DNA of 64,000 bases from Rhizobium sp. N324. Lineage in GTDB: Bacteria > Pseudomonadota > Alphaproteobacteria > Rhizobiales > Rhizobiaceae. Below the pieces are notes generated by a model. It searched no databases and had not been told where the DNA came from. It saw only the letters and a list, made by a program, of their open reading frames with translations. The position numbers and the translations under genes were made by a program. Of the stretch, positions 18,214-27,705 are shown one piece after another. The stretch lies in NCBI RefSeq assembly GCF_001664485.1, contig NZ_CP013634.1:124001-188000 (forward strand), given 5' to 3'. How positions within the stretch are numbered: the stretch's first letter is position 1; each line of letters starts with the position of its first letter.

Positions 18214-20175
18214 ATGCGTTGCTTTACCGTGCTTGGACCCTCGCAGACCGGAAAATCGACAGTCGTGGAAAAGCTCGGCTCGCTGGAGGGGACGCCGAGA
18301 AAATCCAGCTCCCCTTATGGATTGAACCTCACGGAGTTCACCTTCGGAAACGAGGCGTGGTGTGCACTGGATGCGCCAGGACCCAACGAAGCGTTGGCGC
18401 ATGCCCAGCACGCGCTTCTTGCCAGCGACGCCTGCATATTGTGCGTTTCATCGGCACCCGAGGAGGCTGTGCTCGCCGCGCCCTATCTCAGGATCGTCGA
18501 AGCCTCGGGGACGCCCTGCATCCTCTTCGTCAACCGGATGGACGAACCGAGAGGGCGGTTGAGGGACGTGATCGCCGCGCTTCAAGACTACGCCAACCAC
18601 ACGCTTTTGCTTCGCCAGATCCCGATCCGGGAGGGGGACAGGATCGTAGGCAGTTGCGATCTGATTTCGGAACGGGCGTGGCGCTATCGGGAAGGCCAGA
18701 CTTCGGCGCTGATCGCAATCCCCGAAAGCACTGCCGAACGCGAGCACGAAGCGCGCACCGAGCTCCTGGAACATCTGTCCGAATTTGATGACTGGCTTCT
18801 CGAGGAACTGATCGAGGACCGCGAGCCGCCCAGCGAGGCGCTCTATGCGATTTCATCACGGGTTCTCAGGGAAAACAGAATTATCCCGGTCCTGATCGGT
18901 GCTGCAAGTCACGGCAACGGCATGATGAGGCTGATGAAAGCGCTGCGCCACGAGGCGCCGCCGGTGGGGATTCTCAGGCAGCGTCTCGCGCAGACGGAAA
19001 CTGTCGATGAAGGCAAGCTGGCGGCCGTGAGCTTCCATGCCTATCATCGCCAGAATGTCGGCAAGACGGTGCTCGTGCGTGCTCTTGGCGAGGGACTGCG
19101 GCAAGGCGCATCACTGGGCGGCTCCAGCCTCGGCGCCGTACAAAATCTCGCAAACGGGCGGTCCAATTCGGCGGTTCTGCCGGCACCTGGGGAGGTCTTC
19201 GCGACTGTCAAGTCCGACCATCTGCGCGTCCCTTCGCTCTTGACCTCCGGCGCGGTGGTCGCCCCGCCCGAGTGGACGGAACCACCCACGCCGATGCTTG
19301 AAAGGATACTGATTCCGGGCAGCGAGCGCGATGAAAACAAGCTTTCCGAAACGCTGGCAAAACTTTCCGAGACGGATCGCGGCCTGAAAGTCTTGCAGGA
19401 GGAAGGCACCGGCGCTCAACTCGTCCGCGCCCAGGGGCCGGTACATCTGCGTGAACTTTGCCGAACGCTCTCCGATGTCTTTCACATCTCCGTGACCGAC
19501 CGAACGCCCAGCCCGATCTACCGCGAGACAATCACGAAACCATCGGAGGTTCATTACCGCCATCGCAAACAGACCGGTGGTGCCGGGCAATTCGCGGATG
19601 TGAAGCTGAGCATTCACCCCAACGAGCGCGGCCAGGGCTTCACCTTTGGCGAAACCGTCAAGGGCGGCGCCGTTCCGCGCAATTACTTCCCCGCCGTCGA
19701 AGCGGGCGCGCGTGAAGCGATGGAGAAAGGACCGCTGGGCTTCGAGGTCATCGATGTCGGCGTAACGCTGTCAGATGGTCAGCACCATACCGTCGACAGT
19801 TCGGAACACGCCTTCCGGACTGCGTCGAAAATGGGGGTGCGTCAGGCGCTTGCCGAAGGATCGACCGTCTTGATGCAGCCGGTCTTCCGCAGCGAGATTC
19901 ACATTCCGTCGGTCTATTCGGGCAGCCTCGTCCAGATCGTCTCCGCCCTCAACGGCCAGGTTCTCGGCTTCGACCGGGATGAAACCGCCAAGGGTTGGGA
20001 CATCTTCCGGGCGCTCGTTCCGGGCGGCGCACTTGACGAACTGGCGCGGTCGCTGCGCTCGGCGACGCAGGGCATTGGTTATTTTTCCAAGACCTTCGAT
20101 CACTTCGAGGAACTATACGGCAAGGAAGCGGACGCCATTGTGAGGGCGAAGGAGAAATCGGGCACCGCACACTGA
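18214..20175 (+). CDS. Elongation factor G-like translational GTPase (EF-G paralogue)
   Basis: A 653-residue EF-G-family protein. The G1 loop is GPSQTGKST (residues 8-16) where canonical EF-G has a GHVDAGKTT-type loop. G3 reads DAPG rather than DTPG, and G4 is NRMD. The C-terminal domains are recognisable (HYRHRKQTGGAGQFADVKL for domain IV; VYSGSLVQIVSALNGQVLG for domain V). I chose ATG 18214 because GGAGG lies seven bases upstream; ATG at 18172 would add 14 residues. The degenerate G-loops mark it as the divergent paralogue found beside the main fusA in many alphaproteobacteria. Its exact role is unknown. Confidence 0.8.
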   Translation: MRCFTVLGPSQTGKSTVVEKLGSLEGTPRKSSSPYGLNLTEFTFGNEAWCALDAPGPNEALAHAQHALLASDACILCVSSAPEEAVLAAPYLRIVEASGTPCILFVNRMDEPRGRLRDVIAALQDYANHTLLLRQIPIREGDRIVGSCDLISERAWRYREGQTSALIAIPESTAEREHEARTELLEHLSEFDDWLLEELIEDREPPSEALYAISSRVLRENRIIPVLIGAASHGNGMMRLMKALRHEAPPVGILRQRLAQTETVDEGKLAAVSFHAYHRQNVGKTVLVRALGEGLRQGASLGGSSLGAVQNLANGRSNSAVLPAPGEVFATVKSDHLRVPSLLTSGAVVAPPEWTEPPTPMLERILIPGSERDENKLSETLAKLSETDRGLKVLQEEGTGAQLVRAQGPVHLRELCRTLSDVFHISVTDRTPSPIYRETITKPSEVHYRHRKQTGGAGQFADVKLSIHPNERGQGFTFGETVKGGAVPRNYFPAVEAGAREAMEKGPLGFEVIDVGVTLSDGQHHTVDSSEHAFRTASKMGVRQALAEGSTVLMQPVFRSEIHIPSVYSGSLVQIVSALNGQVLGFDRDETAKGWDIFRALVPGGALDELARSLRSATQGIGYFSKTFDHFEELYGKEADAIVRAKEKSGTAH

Positions 20176-20403
20176 AACCTTCGCGCCGCTTCATGCTCGC
20201 GCGCAGCTATGCTGCCGGACGGCTGATACGAGCCGTTCTCGCTGAACGATTTCGCTCCGATACGCTGCACTGCCTCCTGGCCGATCAGCCCGGATGCTTT
20301 TGCGGCTGCCCAGACGAAGTTCCTCCCCGCTTGCCAAAAAACCACAATTGCCTCACTTAGTTCACACATCCACCCTCGGCATGAAGAATTGGATCAACGC
20401 TGC

Positions 20404-22521
20404 ATGCGCATAGCTTACGTTTTTCTCGGTGCATTTCTTGCACTCGTACAGTCCGCCTCCGCTGAAGTCGCATCGCCGCCGGTTTTGGCGCCGCTGGAGC
20501 GACAGGCGGAAGCGGCTCAGTTGAGCGCGCAATTTCTCTCGCGCTATAGTTATAAGCCGGTTCCGCTCGACGATGCCTTGTCGGCCAGGGTCATGGATGG
20601 GTTCATCAAGTCGCTGGATCCGGACCGCATGTTGTTCCTGCAGGCCGATATCGACAAGTTCATGGCGGAGCGCAGCGAGATCGACGATGCGATCGAGCGG
20701 AAGGACTTGAAGATCCCGTTTACGATCTTCAACGCCTATGAACAGCGTGTCGTCGACCGCATGACCTATGCGCGCAGCCTGCTGAAGCAGGATTTCGATT
20801 TCAGCGGGCAGGACAATTATTCGGTGCTGCGCGAGAAGGCGCCCTGGCCGCAATCGCAAGCCGAGAGTGATGAGCTGTGGCGCAAGCGCGTCAAAAGCGA
20901 CTGGCTGCGGCTGAAGCTCGGCGGCAAGGCCGATGCGGCCATCCGCGAAACGCTCGACAAACGCTATGAAAACACGCTCGAGCGCGCTTACAAATTCAAG
21001 AGCGACGACGTTTTCCAGTCGTTCATGGACGCCTATTCGAACGCCATCGATCCGCACACGGATTATTTCGGCGCGGCCGCTTCGGCCGATTTCGATGTGT
21101 CGATGAAGCTTTCGCTGTTCGGCATCGGCGCGGTGCTGCAGGAGCGCGACGATTATACGACGATCCGTGAGCTGGTGCCCGGCGGGCCGGCCGAGCTTTC
21201 CGGCAAGCTTGCGGTCGGTGACCGCATCACCGGCGTCGGCCAGGGCAAGAACGGGCCGATCAAGGAAGTGGTGGGCACGCGGCTGGATGAGGTCGTGCAG
21301 ATGATCCGCGGCAAAAAAGGCTCCGTCGTGCGCCTCGATATTCTGCCGGCCGATGCCGGCGCCGATGCCACGCATCGCGTCGTCAGCCTGGTGCGCGATA
21401 AGATCAGCCTGGAAAAGCAGGCGGCCAGGAAGACCGTGCAGACCGTGAAAGTCGGCGATACCGAGCGCAAGATCGGCATCATCACCCTGCCGGTCTTCTA
21501 TGAGGATTTTGAAGCCAAGGGCAAAGGCGACAAGGATTACAAGAGCGCCAGCCGCGATGTCGCCAAGCTGCTCGGCGAGCTGAAGGATGAAAAGGTCGAC
21601 AGCGTTCTCATGGACCTGCGCAACAATGGCGGCGGTTCATTGGACGAGGCGATCGATTTGACCGGCCTCTTCATCGGCAAGGGCCCGGTCGTGCAGCAGC
21701 GTCGCAGCGACGGCAAGATCGAGGTCAAAAGCTCGGATCTGGCAGAGCCTGTCTGGGCAGGCCCGATGGGTGTGCTGATCAATCGCGGCTCGGCCTCGGC
21801 CTCGGAGATTTTTGCCGCGGCCATCCAGGATTACGGCCGCGGCGTGATTGTCGGCGAAGGCAGCTTCGGCAAGGGCACGGTTCAGACGGTCGTCGATCTC
21901 GACCAGATGGTTCACAACAGCAAGCCCGAATATGGCGAGCTGAAGGTGACGATCGCCCAGTTTTTCCGGGTCAATGGCGGCACGACGCAGCTGCGCGGCG
22001 TCACCCCGGATATCAACCTGCCGGGGCTGTCTGATCCGACAAGCTTCGGCGAGACCAGCTATGACAATGCCCTGCCATGGGCGGAGATCAAGCCGGCGAA
22101 ATACGCGCCCGAAGGCAATGTCACAGCCTTGTTGCCGGCATTGCAAAGCCGCCACGATGCCCGGGTCAAGGGCGATCCGGATTTCCAGCGCCTGGTGAAA
22201 GACATTGCCGACCTGAAGGCGCAGCGCGAGAAAGGCACCGTCTCCCTGAATGAAGCCGAACGCCGCAAGGAAGCGGCGGCGCGCGAGAAACGCTTCAAGG
22301 AGCGGGCGCAGGCGAGCGATGGCGACAACCCCGCCGGCGATGATGGCCTGGAGGCGGGCGAGCGCAGCCTGAGCGCCGATATCGCCCTCGAAAACGCCCG
22401 CAAGAACGCAAAAGACGTCCTGCTCGACGAGGCCGCCGCCATTCTTGCCGACGAGGTGGGTTTGCAGGACGGCGTGCTGAATGCCGCCACGAAACCATCG
22501 GGACAGGCGGACGGGAAATAG
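20404..22521 (+). CDS. prc: Tail-specific (C-terminal processing) periplasmic protease, Prc type
   Basis: A 705-residue S41-family serine protease. It starts with a signal peptide (MRIAYVFLGAFLALVQSASA). An N-terminal helical domain, a PDZ domain (about 230-320), the S41 catalytic domain and a charged C-terminal region follow. The Ser/Lys dyad is visible: S465 in SASEIFAAAIQDYG and K490 in GEGSFGKGTVQ, 25 residues apart as in E. coli Prc. Such proteases trim envelope proteins and peptidoglycan enzymes from their C-termini. It is convergent with the next gene. Confidence 0.9.
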   Translation: MRIAYVFLGAFLALVQSASAEVASPPVLAPLERQAEAAQLSAQFLSRYSYKPVPLDDALSARVMDGFIKSLDPDRMLFLQADIDKFMAERSEIDDAIERKDLKIPFTIFNAYEQRVVDRMTYARSLLKQDFDFSGQDNYSVLREKAPWPQSQAESDELWRKRVKSDWLRLKLGGKADAAIRETLDKRYENTLERAYKFKSDDVFQSFMDAYSNAIDPHTDYFGAAASADFDVSMKLSLFGIGAVLQERDDYTTIRELVPGGPAELSGKLAVGDRITGVGQGKNGPIKEVVGTRLDEVVQMIRGKKGSVVRLDILPADAGADATHRVVSLVRDKISLEKQAARKTVQTVKVGDTERKIGIITLPVFYEDFEAKGKGDKDYKSASRDVAKLLGELKDEKVDSVLMDLRNNGGGSLDEAIDLTGLFIGKGPVVQQRRSDGKIEVKSSDLAEPVWAGPMGVLINRGSASASEIFAAAIQDYGRGVIVGEGSFGKGTVQTVVDLDQMVHNSKPEYGELKVTIAQFFRVNGGTTQLRGVTPDINLPGLSDPTSFGETSYDNALPWAEIKPAKYAPEGNVTALLPALQSRHDARVKGDPDFQRLVKDIADLKAQREKGTVSLNEAERRKEAAAREKRFKERAQASDGDNPAGDDGLEAGERSLSADIALENARKNAKDVLLDEAAAILADEVGLQDGVLNAATKPSGQADGK

Positions 22522-22536
22522 GCATACCGGCTGCAG

Positions 22537-22568
22537 CGCCGCGCGTCTCCGGACAGGAGACCGCGGCG
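22537..22568 (+). terminator. Hairpin downstream of prc
   Basis: CGCCGC and GCGGCG enclose TCTCC and GGAGA in one interrupted stem between the convergent prc and the fusion gene. No clear T-tract follows, so terminator function is tentative. Confidence 0.4.
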
Positions 22569-22672
22569 TACTGGCGCATACAATCGTAGCCGCAATCGAG
22601 ATTTCGACCGCGGCGCCGCTGGCTGTGGATGACCGAGACGGTGCAGCAGAACGGCTGCTGTTCGCTTACGGT

Positions 22673-25282
22673 TCAGACAGTCTCCGCCATCACCGTTCGC
22701 CCGTCCCTGCCACGGACCATTGCTATCCCGCCGAGCAGATTGCGAAGGTCGGTCGCGATTTTGTTGGCGATGACGCCGAGCGCCAGGCCACCTGATATCG
22801 CCAGCAGATGAAAGAGGGGAGCCGGCAGCACGGCCGCTGCCTGCGGCATCAGCAGTTCCGGCACGAAACGGTGCAGCAGGTAGGTGGGAAAGGCCGAGAC
22901 GGCGATCAGCGTCACGACACGCCCCAGCCGCGCGGGCAGATGAATACGCGGCAGGTAGAGAAGGGCGAGAAGCGCTGCGAAGATCGTCAGATATTTGATC
23001 GTCGTTCCGATCCAGAGCGTTTCCCAGAAGGCGAGATAACCGAGCACGGCGGCGGCAACCGCCGTCAGGATGATCCGGTGCGCCGTCTTGCCGGCAAGGC
23101 CCGCGCACCAGCCGAACACGCCGAGATGCAGGCCCCAGTAGATGGTGAAAATCTGCCGCCTGCCGATATCGAAGAGCAGCGGCAGAGAAAACCGCGCGGC
23201 AACCGCCAGCCCAAGCAGCGCCAGCGAGAAGGCAAAGGGGTGCGCCCGCGCCAGCCTGCGCACATCAGGCACGGCAAAAACCAGCAGGAAAACCAGAAGC
23301 GTCTGCGCATAGGCTTCAATGAACCAGTAGAGATAGGGAAGCATCTCGTGGCGCTCCGGCTCGGCATAGCCGAAATTGCCGGTCAGCGTGACCGAGGCCC
23401 AGGGAACGGTGCGCCAGGCGAGCCCATAGGCGGCGACGATGAGAAAATAGGGGATGAGAACGTTGATTGCCGGCCGCAGCGCATGGCGGAAATTGCCGGC
23501 GAGGAAATGGCCCGACTGGAAGCGTGCCAGGCTGAAGCCGACGAGGAGCAGCATCACGCCCGATCCGCCGGGAATGGGCCAGAGCATCTCGTGATGGGTG
23601 ACGACGAGCAGGATGGCGATCGCCCTCAGCACCAGATCGGTCGGCAGCGCCCTGACCTCGGCGCTATCGGTCCGCGCAGTGTGCGGGCCGACATCGAGCT
23701 CGGCGATCGCCGTCTGCTCCCAGCCCTCCGGCAGCGCGATGCCAAGCCTGTCGAGTTCCATCGTCAATTGCAGGAAGCGCAGCGAATCGCCGCCGAGCGA
23801 GACGAAGCTGTCGCTGCGACCGACATTGCGGGGGTAGAAGACCCTGACATAGGCATCGAGCACGCTGACTGCCGCGGCTCGTTTCGTCTCGCGCGTCGCC
23901 AGCATCTCCTCGCGGAGGCCGGCATAATCGACCTTGCCGGAGGCAAGCCTCGGGAGCTCTTGTCGCGGCCTGACGGAGACCAGGCTTGCCGGAAGATGGC
24001 TCGCCTCGACGAGCATTCCGAGCGCCCGATCGGCGGAAGCGGGATCGGTCACATAGGCCTGCAGACCGTGATCGTCACCGACAACAGCGGCCGCGATCCC
24101 CTTCTCGGCCAGAACCTGTTCCATGATGTCGAAACCGATCCGGAGCCCCGCGACCTTGGCGAAACGGCTCTTGCGGCCGACGATCCGGAAGAAACCGTCC
24201 TCGTCGCGCATGGCGATATCGCCGGTCTTCAATGCCGCGACCTCGGCGCCGCGCTGAAGATCGGCGCGGTCAGTGCCGTAGCCCATCATCACGTTCGGGC
24301 CGGCATAGACGAGTTCTCCGGCAACGTCAGGCCGATCGAGCGGATGACCGTCATCGCCGACGAGGCTGAGGCTGCCGCCGGGAATGGCGATGCCGATCCG
24401 CTCCTCATTGTCCGCCAGGCTTTCCGGCGGCACGAAGGCGATGCGGGCGGCTGCCTCGGTCTGGCCGTACATGACGAAGAAGCGGCCGCCCTTCGCGCAC
24501 ATATGGTCGCGGTAGAGGCGGATGAGCTCGGGCGCCAGCCGTCCGCCGGCCACCGTCATGAAGCGCAGCGCTTTGAGCTCTTGGCTTCGCAAGCGCGTCC
24601 TTTCCATCAGCTCATAGGAATAGGGCACGCCCGAAAGATTGGTGCAGCCGCTTTCGCCGAGCAATCTTGCAAAATCCTCGCTCACCACGGAGACGCCCGG
24701 AATGAAGATGCTGCCACCGGCGACGAGATGGGAATGGATGACGGAAAGGCCGTAGGAATAGTGAAGCGGCAGGACGAGCGCGGTTCTGTCGGCAGGGGAG
24801 AGTTCGAGATAGTGAGCAATCGCACGCGCATTGGCGTCAAGATTGGCATAGGACAGGCGCACGGCTTTCGCGAGGCCGGAACTGCCTGAGGTCATCAGCA
24901 GCAGGGCGAGATCCGGATGCAGCGGCGCGTCGCTTTGCTGAGGCCAGTTTTCCCCAACGAGCCGCCAGCGGCCGTCGGCCGGGCGGTAGGTGAAATCCGG
25001 CCGAAAGGCTGACAGAAACTCTTGCCACAGCCTGTCATCGCAGGGCGGCAGCATGGCCACCGCATGGCCGGCGCGCAGCGCGCCGAGATAGGCGACGATC
25101 GCATGTTCCGAAACATCGGCCGAAATCGCCACAAGCCGCTTTTCCCCGCCTCCCAGCCGCTCGGCAAAGCGCAGCGTTCGGGCATTGAGGTCGGCGTAGG
25201 AGAGCGTCCGCCCGTCGGCGAAGATGAGGGCCGGGCGCTGATCGCCGCGAGTGATTTCAGGAAACAGGTCGGCGGGGATCAT
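22673..25282 (-). CDS. Adenylation-carrier-acyltransferase fusion (NRPS-like)
   Basis: An 869-residue three-part protein. Residues 1-~455 are an AMP-binding acyl/aminoacyl-adenylating domain with the P-loop TSGSSGLAK (131-139), YGQTEA (272-277), TGD (353-355) and catalytic Lys in LASGK (450). A carrier domain carries the phosphopantetheine Ser in SLGGDS (Ser500). From about 540 to 840 lies a multi-helix acyltransferase-3 membrane domain. The logical reaction is activation of an acid, loading onto the carrier, and transfer by the membrane domain to an envelope or extracellular acceptor. Substrate and acceptor are unknown. Confidence 0.82.
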   Translation of the reverse strand: MIPADLFPEITRGDQRPALIFADGRTLSYADLNARTLRFAERLGGGEKRLVAISADVSEHAIVAYLGALRAGHAVAMLPPCDDRLWQEFLSAFRPDFTYRPADGRWRLVGENWPQQSDAPLHPDLALLLMTSGSSGLAKAVRLSYANLDANARAIAHYLELSPADRTALVLPLHYSYGLSVIHSHLVAGGSIFIPGVSVVSEDFARLLGESGCTNLSGVPYSYELMERTRLRSQELKALRFMTVAGGRLAPELIRLYRDHMCAKGGRFFVMYGQTEAAARIAFVPPESLADNEERIGIAIPGGSLSLVGDDGHPLDRPDVAGELVYAGPNVMMGYGTDRADLQRGAEVAALKTGDIAMRDEDGFFRIVGRKSRFAKVAGLRIGFDIMEQVLAEKGIAAAVVGDDHGLQAYVTDPASADRALGMLVEASHLPASLVSVRPRQELPRLASGKVDYAGLREEMLATRETKRAAAVSVLDAYVRVFYPRNVGRSDSFVSLGGDSLRFLQLTMELDRLGIALPEGWEQTAIAELDVGPHTARTDSAEVRALPTDLVLRAIAILLVVTHHEMLWPIPGGSGVMLLLVGFSLARFQSGHFLAGNFRHALRPAINVLIPYFLIVAAYGLAWRTVPWASVTLTGNFGYAEPERHEMLPYLYWFIEAYAQTLLVFLLVFAVPDVRRLARAHPFAFSLALLGLAVAARFSLPLLFDIGRRQIFTIYWGLHLGVFGWCAGLAGKTAHRIILTAVAAAVLGYLAFWETLWIGTTIKYLTIFAALLALLYLPRIHLPARLGRVVTLIAVSAFPTYLLHRFVPELLMPQAAAVLPAPLFHLLAISGGLALGVIANKIATDLRNLLGGIAMVRGRDGRTVMAETV

Positions 25283-25357
25283 GCTTACGCTTCGAATGGC
25301 AGAAACTGGCGAAGCGCGTATTATCCTTGATAATCGCAGTCAAGTAATTTGCGGGGT

Positions 25358-25867
25358 TCAGGTGAGTTGAGCGAGGATATCGTCGACGACAGCTGGAACG
25401 GGTTTCGCCGTGTCGATCTTATTGCCGGCAGGAAGATACTCCCGGCTACGATGGTAGCGGAGCACCAGGGCCCGCTCGGCCGGCTCGAAGCCCGGCTCAT
25501 CCGGCCGCCCATCCAGGCGTCGGTTCAACGTCTCGACATCGATGTCGAGCACGAAAACCTGATCGAACAGGTCCAGGAATTTGTGGAAATTGCGCGAACC
25601 GCCGCAAAAGAACGTGGCAGGATGGGTGGTGTCGGCAGCGATCGCGCGGACCTTGTCGACAGGCCAGATCCAGTGAGCGTATCCCCAAACGATGCGGTCT
25701 GCGCCTTCGGGTGGTCCTGCGAGCGCCTGGCCTGTTTCGGGATCGCCGACATAGGCCAGAACGCGGTCACCATGGACGACATGGTAGCCCCGTCGCTCCA
25801 GTTCGGTCGCGACAGACGTCTTACCCGTTCCCGAGCCGCCTTCGATCAGATAGTTCCTGATGCCCAT
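25358..25867 (-). CDS. P-loop nucleotide kinase-like ATPase
   Basis: A 169-residue AAA/adenylate-kinase-fold protein with Walker A GGSGTGKTS (10-18) and a lid-like Arg-rich segment RRLDGRPDEPGFEPAER. Proteins of this type phosphorylate small molecules, but the substrate cannot be read from sequence. It is downstream of the ArsR and AHSA1 genes in the same direction, with a 40-base gap, so it may belong to that operon. Confidence 0.75.
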   Translation of the reverse strand: MGIRNYLIEGGSGTGKTSVATELERRGYHVVHGDRVLAYVGDPETGQALAGPPEGADRIVWGYAHWIWPVDKVRAIAADTTHPATFFCGGSRNFHKFLDLFDQVFVLDIDVETLNRRLDGRPDEPGFEPAERALVLRYHRSREYLPAGNKIDTAKPVPAVVDDILAQLT

Positions 25868-25907
25868 GGGCTTTTTTGGCTCCTCGAGGCGAGTTTTCCG
25901 ACCGGCG

Positions 25908-26411
25908 CTACCTGCCTAGGCTGGCGAGCAATTCGCCGAGCTGCTCCAACTGCTCCGGCAATGCGGCGGCCGAGCCCTGCAGCGCTTCCTCAAGCGCTTC
26001 CCTGGACGGATAGACTTCCTGGAAAGTCAGCAGTGTCCTCCCGCCCTGGTCCTCGAAGGTCACGGTCGTGATCGCGCCCTCTTCGCCCTCATCGTTGGTC
26101 CAGACGATGCGTTCGTTCGGCACCACCTCGAGATACTTGCCATAGAAGGCCATGGTGTCGGAACCGCCGGCGCCGAATTCCAGCCGATATTTGCCGCCGG
26201 TACGCACATCCATCTCGCACGATACGAGCGAAATGCCGGGCACCGATTTTGGCATCCACCAGCGCTGGAACAGCTCGGGCTGGCTCCACGCCCTGTAAAC
26301 CGTGCTCGGCGGCGCATCGAATGTCCTGGTTACCAGAAGTTCGCGATCGCCTCTGCGCTCGACTGACGTGCGGTTCCGCGCACCACCTGTACTGTTGCCT
26401 TGCTCAATCAT
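25908..26411 (-). CDS. AHSA1/SRPBCC-domain protein
   Basis: A 167-residue protein with the START-like AHSA1 fold, shown by RTFDAPPSTVYRAWSQPE near the N-terminus, ELFQRWWMPK, and VTFEDQGGRTLLTF. These proteins bind hydrophobic ligands and are often encoded with an ArsR regulator that senses the same ligand. Here it overlaps the upstream ArsR gene by eight bases. Confidence 0.85.
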   Translation of the reverse strand: MIEQGNSTGGARNRTSVERRGDRELLVTRTFDAPPSTVYRAWSQPELFQRWWMPKSVPGISLVSCEMDVRTGGKYRLEFGAGGSDTMAFYGKYLEVVPNERIVWTNDEGEEGAITTVTFEDQGGRTLLTFQEVYPSREALEEALQGSAAALPEQLEQLGELLASLGR

Positions 26412-26751
26412 CGCGTCCCTCCCGTTTTATCTCGCTGATGATGTCGTCCAATGCTTCGAAGCGGGCCTCGAAGAGCTTGCGATGTGCTTCGATCCACTCG
26501 GCTTCCGCCTTGAGGCCGCGTTCCCCCAGCTTGCAGGTTCTCACCCGTCCGATCTTCTGCGTGACGACCAGCCCGGCCCGCTCGAGAACCTGGACGTGCT
26601 TCTTCATGCCGGTCAGCGTCATCTGGAACTTGTCGGCGAGACTGGTGATCGACGCGTCCCCCCGCCCAAGCTGATCGATGATCCCGCGGCGGGTCGCATC
26701 GGCCAGCGCCGCAAACGAGAGATCGAGGGGAGGGCTTACATACTGAACCAT
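26404..26751 (-). CDS. ArsR-family transcriptional regulator
   Basis: A 115-residue winged-helix repressor. The helix-turn-helix region reads LADATRRGIIDQLGRGDASI and GMKKHVQVLERAGLV. No metal-binding Cys pair typical of ArsR/SmtB is visible. It is the first gene of an operon with AHSA1 and kinase-like genes and probably represses itself through the palindrome that overlaps its start codon. Confidence 0.87.
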   Translation of the reverse strand: MVQYVSPPLDLSFAALADATRRGIIDQLGRGDASITSLADKFQMTLTGMKKHVQVLERAGLVVTQKIGRVRTCKLGERGLKAEAEWIEAHRKLFEARFEALDDIISEIKREGRDD

Positions 26752-26761
26752 ATAGTTCAGT
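26742..26761. promoter_or_regulatory. Palindromic operator overlapping the ArsR start
   Basis: ACTGAAC (26742-26748), six bases, then GTTCAGT (26755-26761): a perfect 7-bp inverted repeat that covers the start codon of the ArsR gene. This position fits autorepression. Confidence 0.6.
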
Positions 26762-26892
26762 ATTACCCTGTTCGTGCGGGAAGTGCAAGCCTTCCGAACT
26801 TTGTGGCCGCAGATCGGTCATGGTCATGCACTGCGGCGGCGGCCCCACATCGGACACAGCATCCAGGCCAAGCCGATCTCGGCGACCGGCGC

Positions 26893-27705
26893 TCACATCG
26901 CCGGGCTGAAATCCGCCGCCAGCACCGCCTCCTTCAGCGCCCGCGAATAGGGATGCTGCGGATTATCGAGCACCGGGCGGGCCGGTCCGCGTTCGACGAT
27001 CTCGCCCTTGCGCATGATGATGATGTTATCGCTGACGTAATAGGCGGTGGCCAGATCGTGGGTGATGTAGATGATCGACAGGCCGAGTTCGTTTTTCAGC
27101 CGGCCGAAAAGGTTGACGATCGCCATGCGCAGCGAGGCGTCGACCATCGAGACCGGTTCGTCGGCGACCAGCAGGCGCGGCTGCGGGATCAGCGCGCGGG
27201 CGATGGCGACGCGCTGAAGCTGGCCGCCGGAGAGTTCGTGGGGGAAGCGGCCTTTGACTTCCTCGAGGGTGAGGCCGACATGCACGAGGGCGGCATCGGC
27301 CATGCGCTCGGCTTCTTTACGGTCTATCCGTTTTCCCGGGCCCGACAGGTTGCGGGCCGTCTCGAACAGATAACGGTCGACCCGCTTCAGCGGATTGAAG
27401 GCTTCGAACGGGTTCTGCAGAACCGGCTGCACCTCCTTCATGAAGGCCTTGCGTTCGGAGCGGCTATGGATGGAGACGGCTTGGCCGGAGAATTCCAGCT
27501 GCCCTTCCGTCGGTTCGGTCTGCCCCAGGATCATCGCCGCGATCGTCGATTTTCCCGAGCCGGATTCGCCGACGATCGACAGGATTTCCGGCTCTTCCCC
27601 GACTTCGAAACTGACATCCTTGACCGCGGTGATCAGGCGCCGGCCGAGCATGCCGCCCTGGCGATAGACTTTGGTGACATGCGAGAGGTGAAGCAGAGCG
27701 GTCAA
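26893..27705 (-). CDS. Oligosaccharide/oligopeptide ABC transporter ATP-binding protein (DppF-type)
   Basis: A 270-residue ATPase with Walker A GESGSGKST, signature LSGGQLQRV and Walker B LLVADEP. It is the last gene of the GH51 transporter operon. The start is a TTG overlapping the preceding stop in TTGA, behind GGGAGATCAGG. It pairs with the DppD-type subunit upstream. Confidence 0.88.
   Translation of the reverse strand: MTALLHLSHVTKVYRQGGMLGRRLITAVKDVSFEVGEEPEILSIVGESGSGKSTIAAMILGQTEPTEGQLEFSGQAVSIHSRSERKAFMKEVQPVLQNPFEAFNPLKRVDRYLFETARNLSGPGKRIDRKEAERMADAALVHVGLTLEEVKGRFPHELSGGQLQRVAIARALIPQPRLLVADEPVSMVDASLRMAIVNLFGRLKNELGLSIIYITHDLATAYYVSDNIIIMRKGEIVERGPARPVLDNPQHPYSRALKEAVLAADFSPAM

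Noticed and set aside
22808..24889. Long plus-strand open frame opposite the adenylation fusion gene
   Set aside because: Same high-GC shadow effect; no start signal and no recognisable domain.
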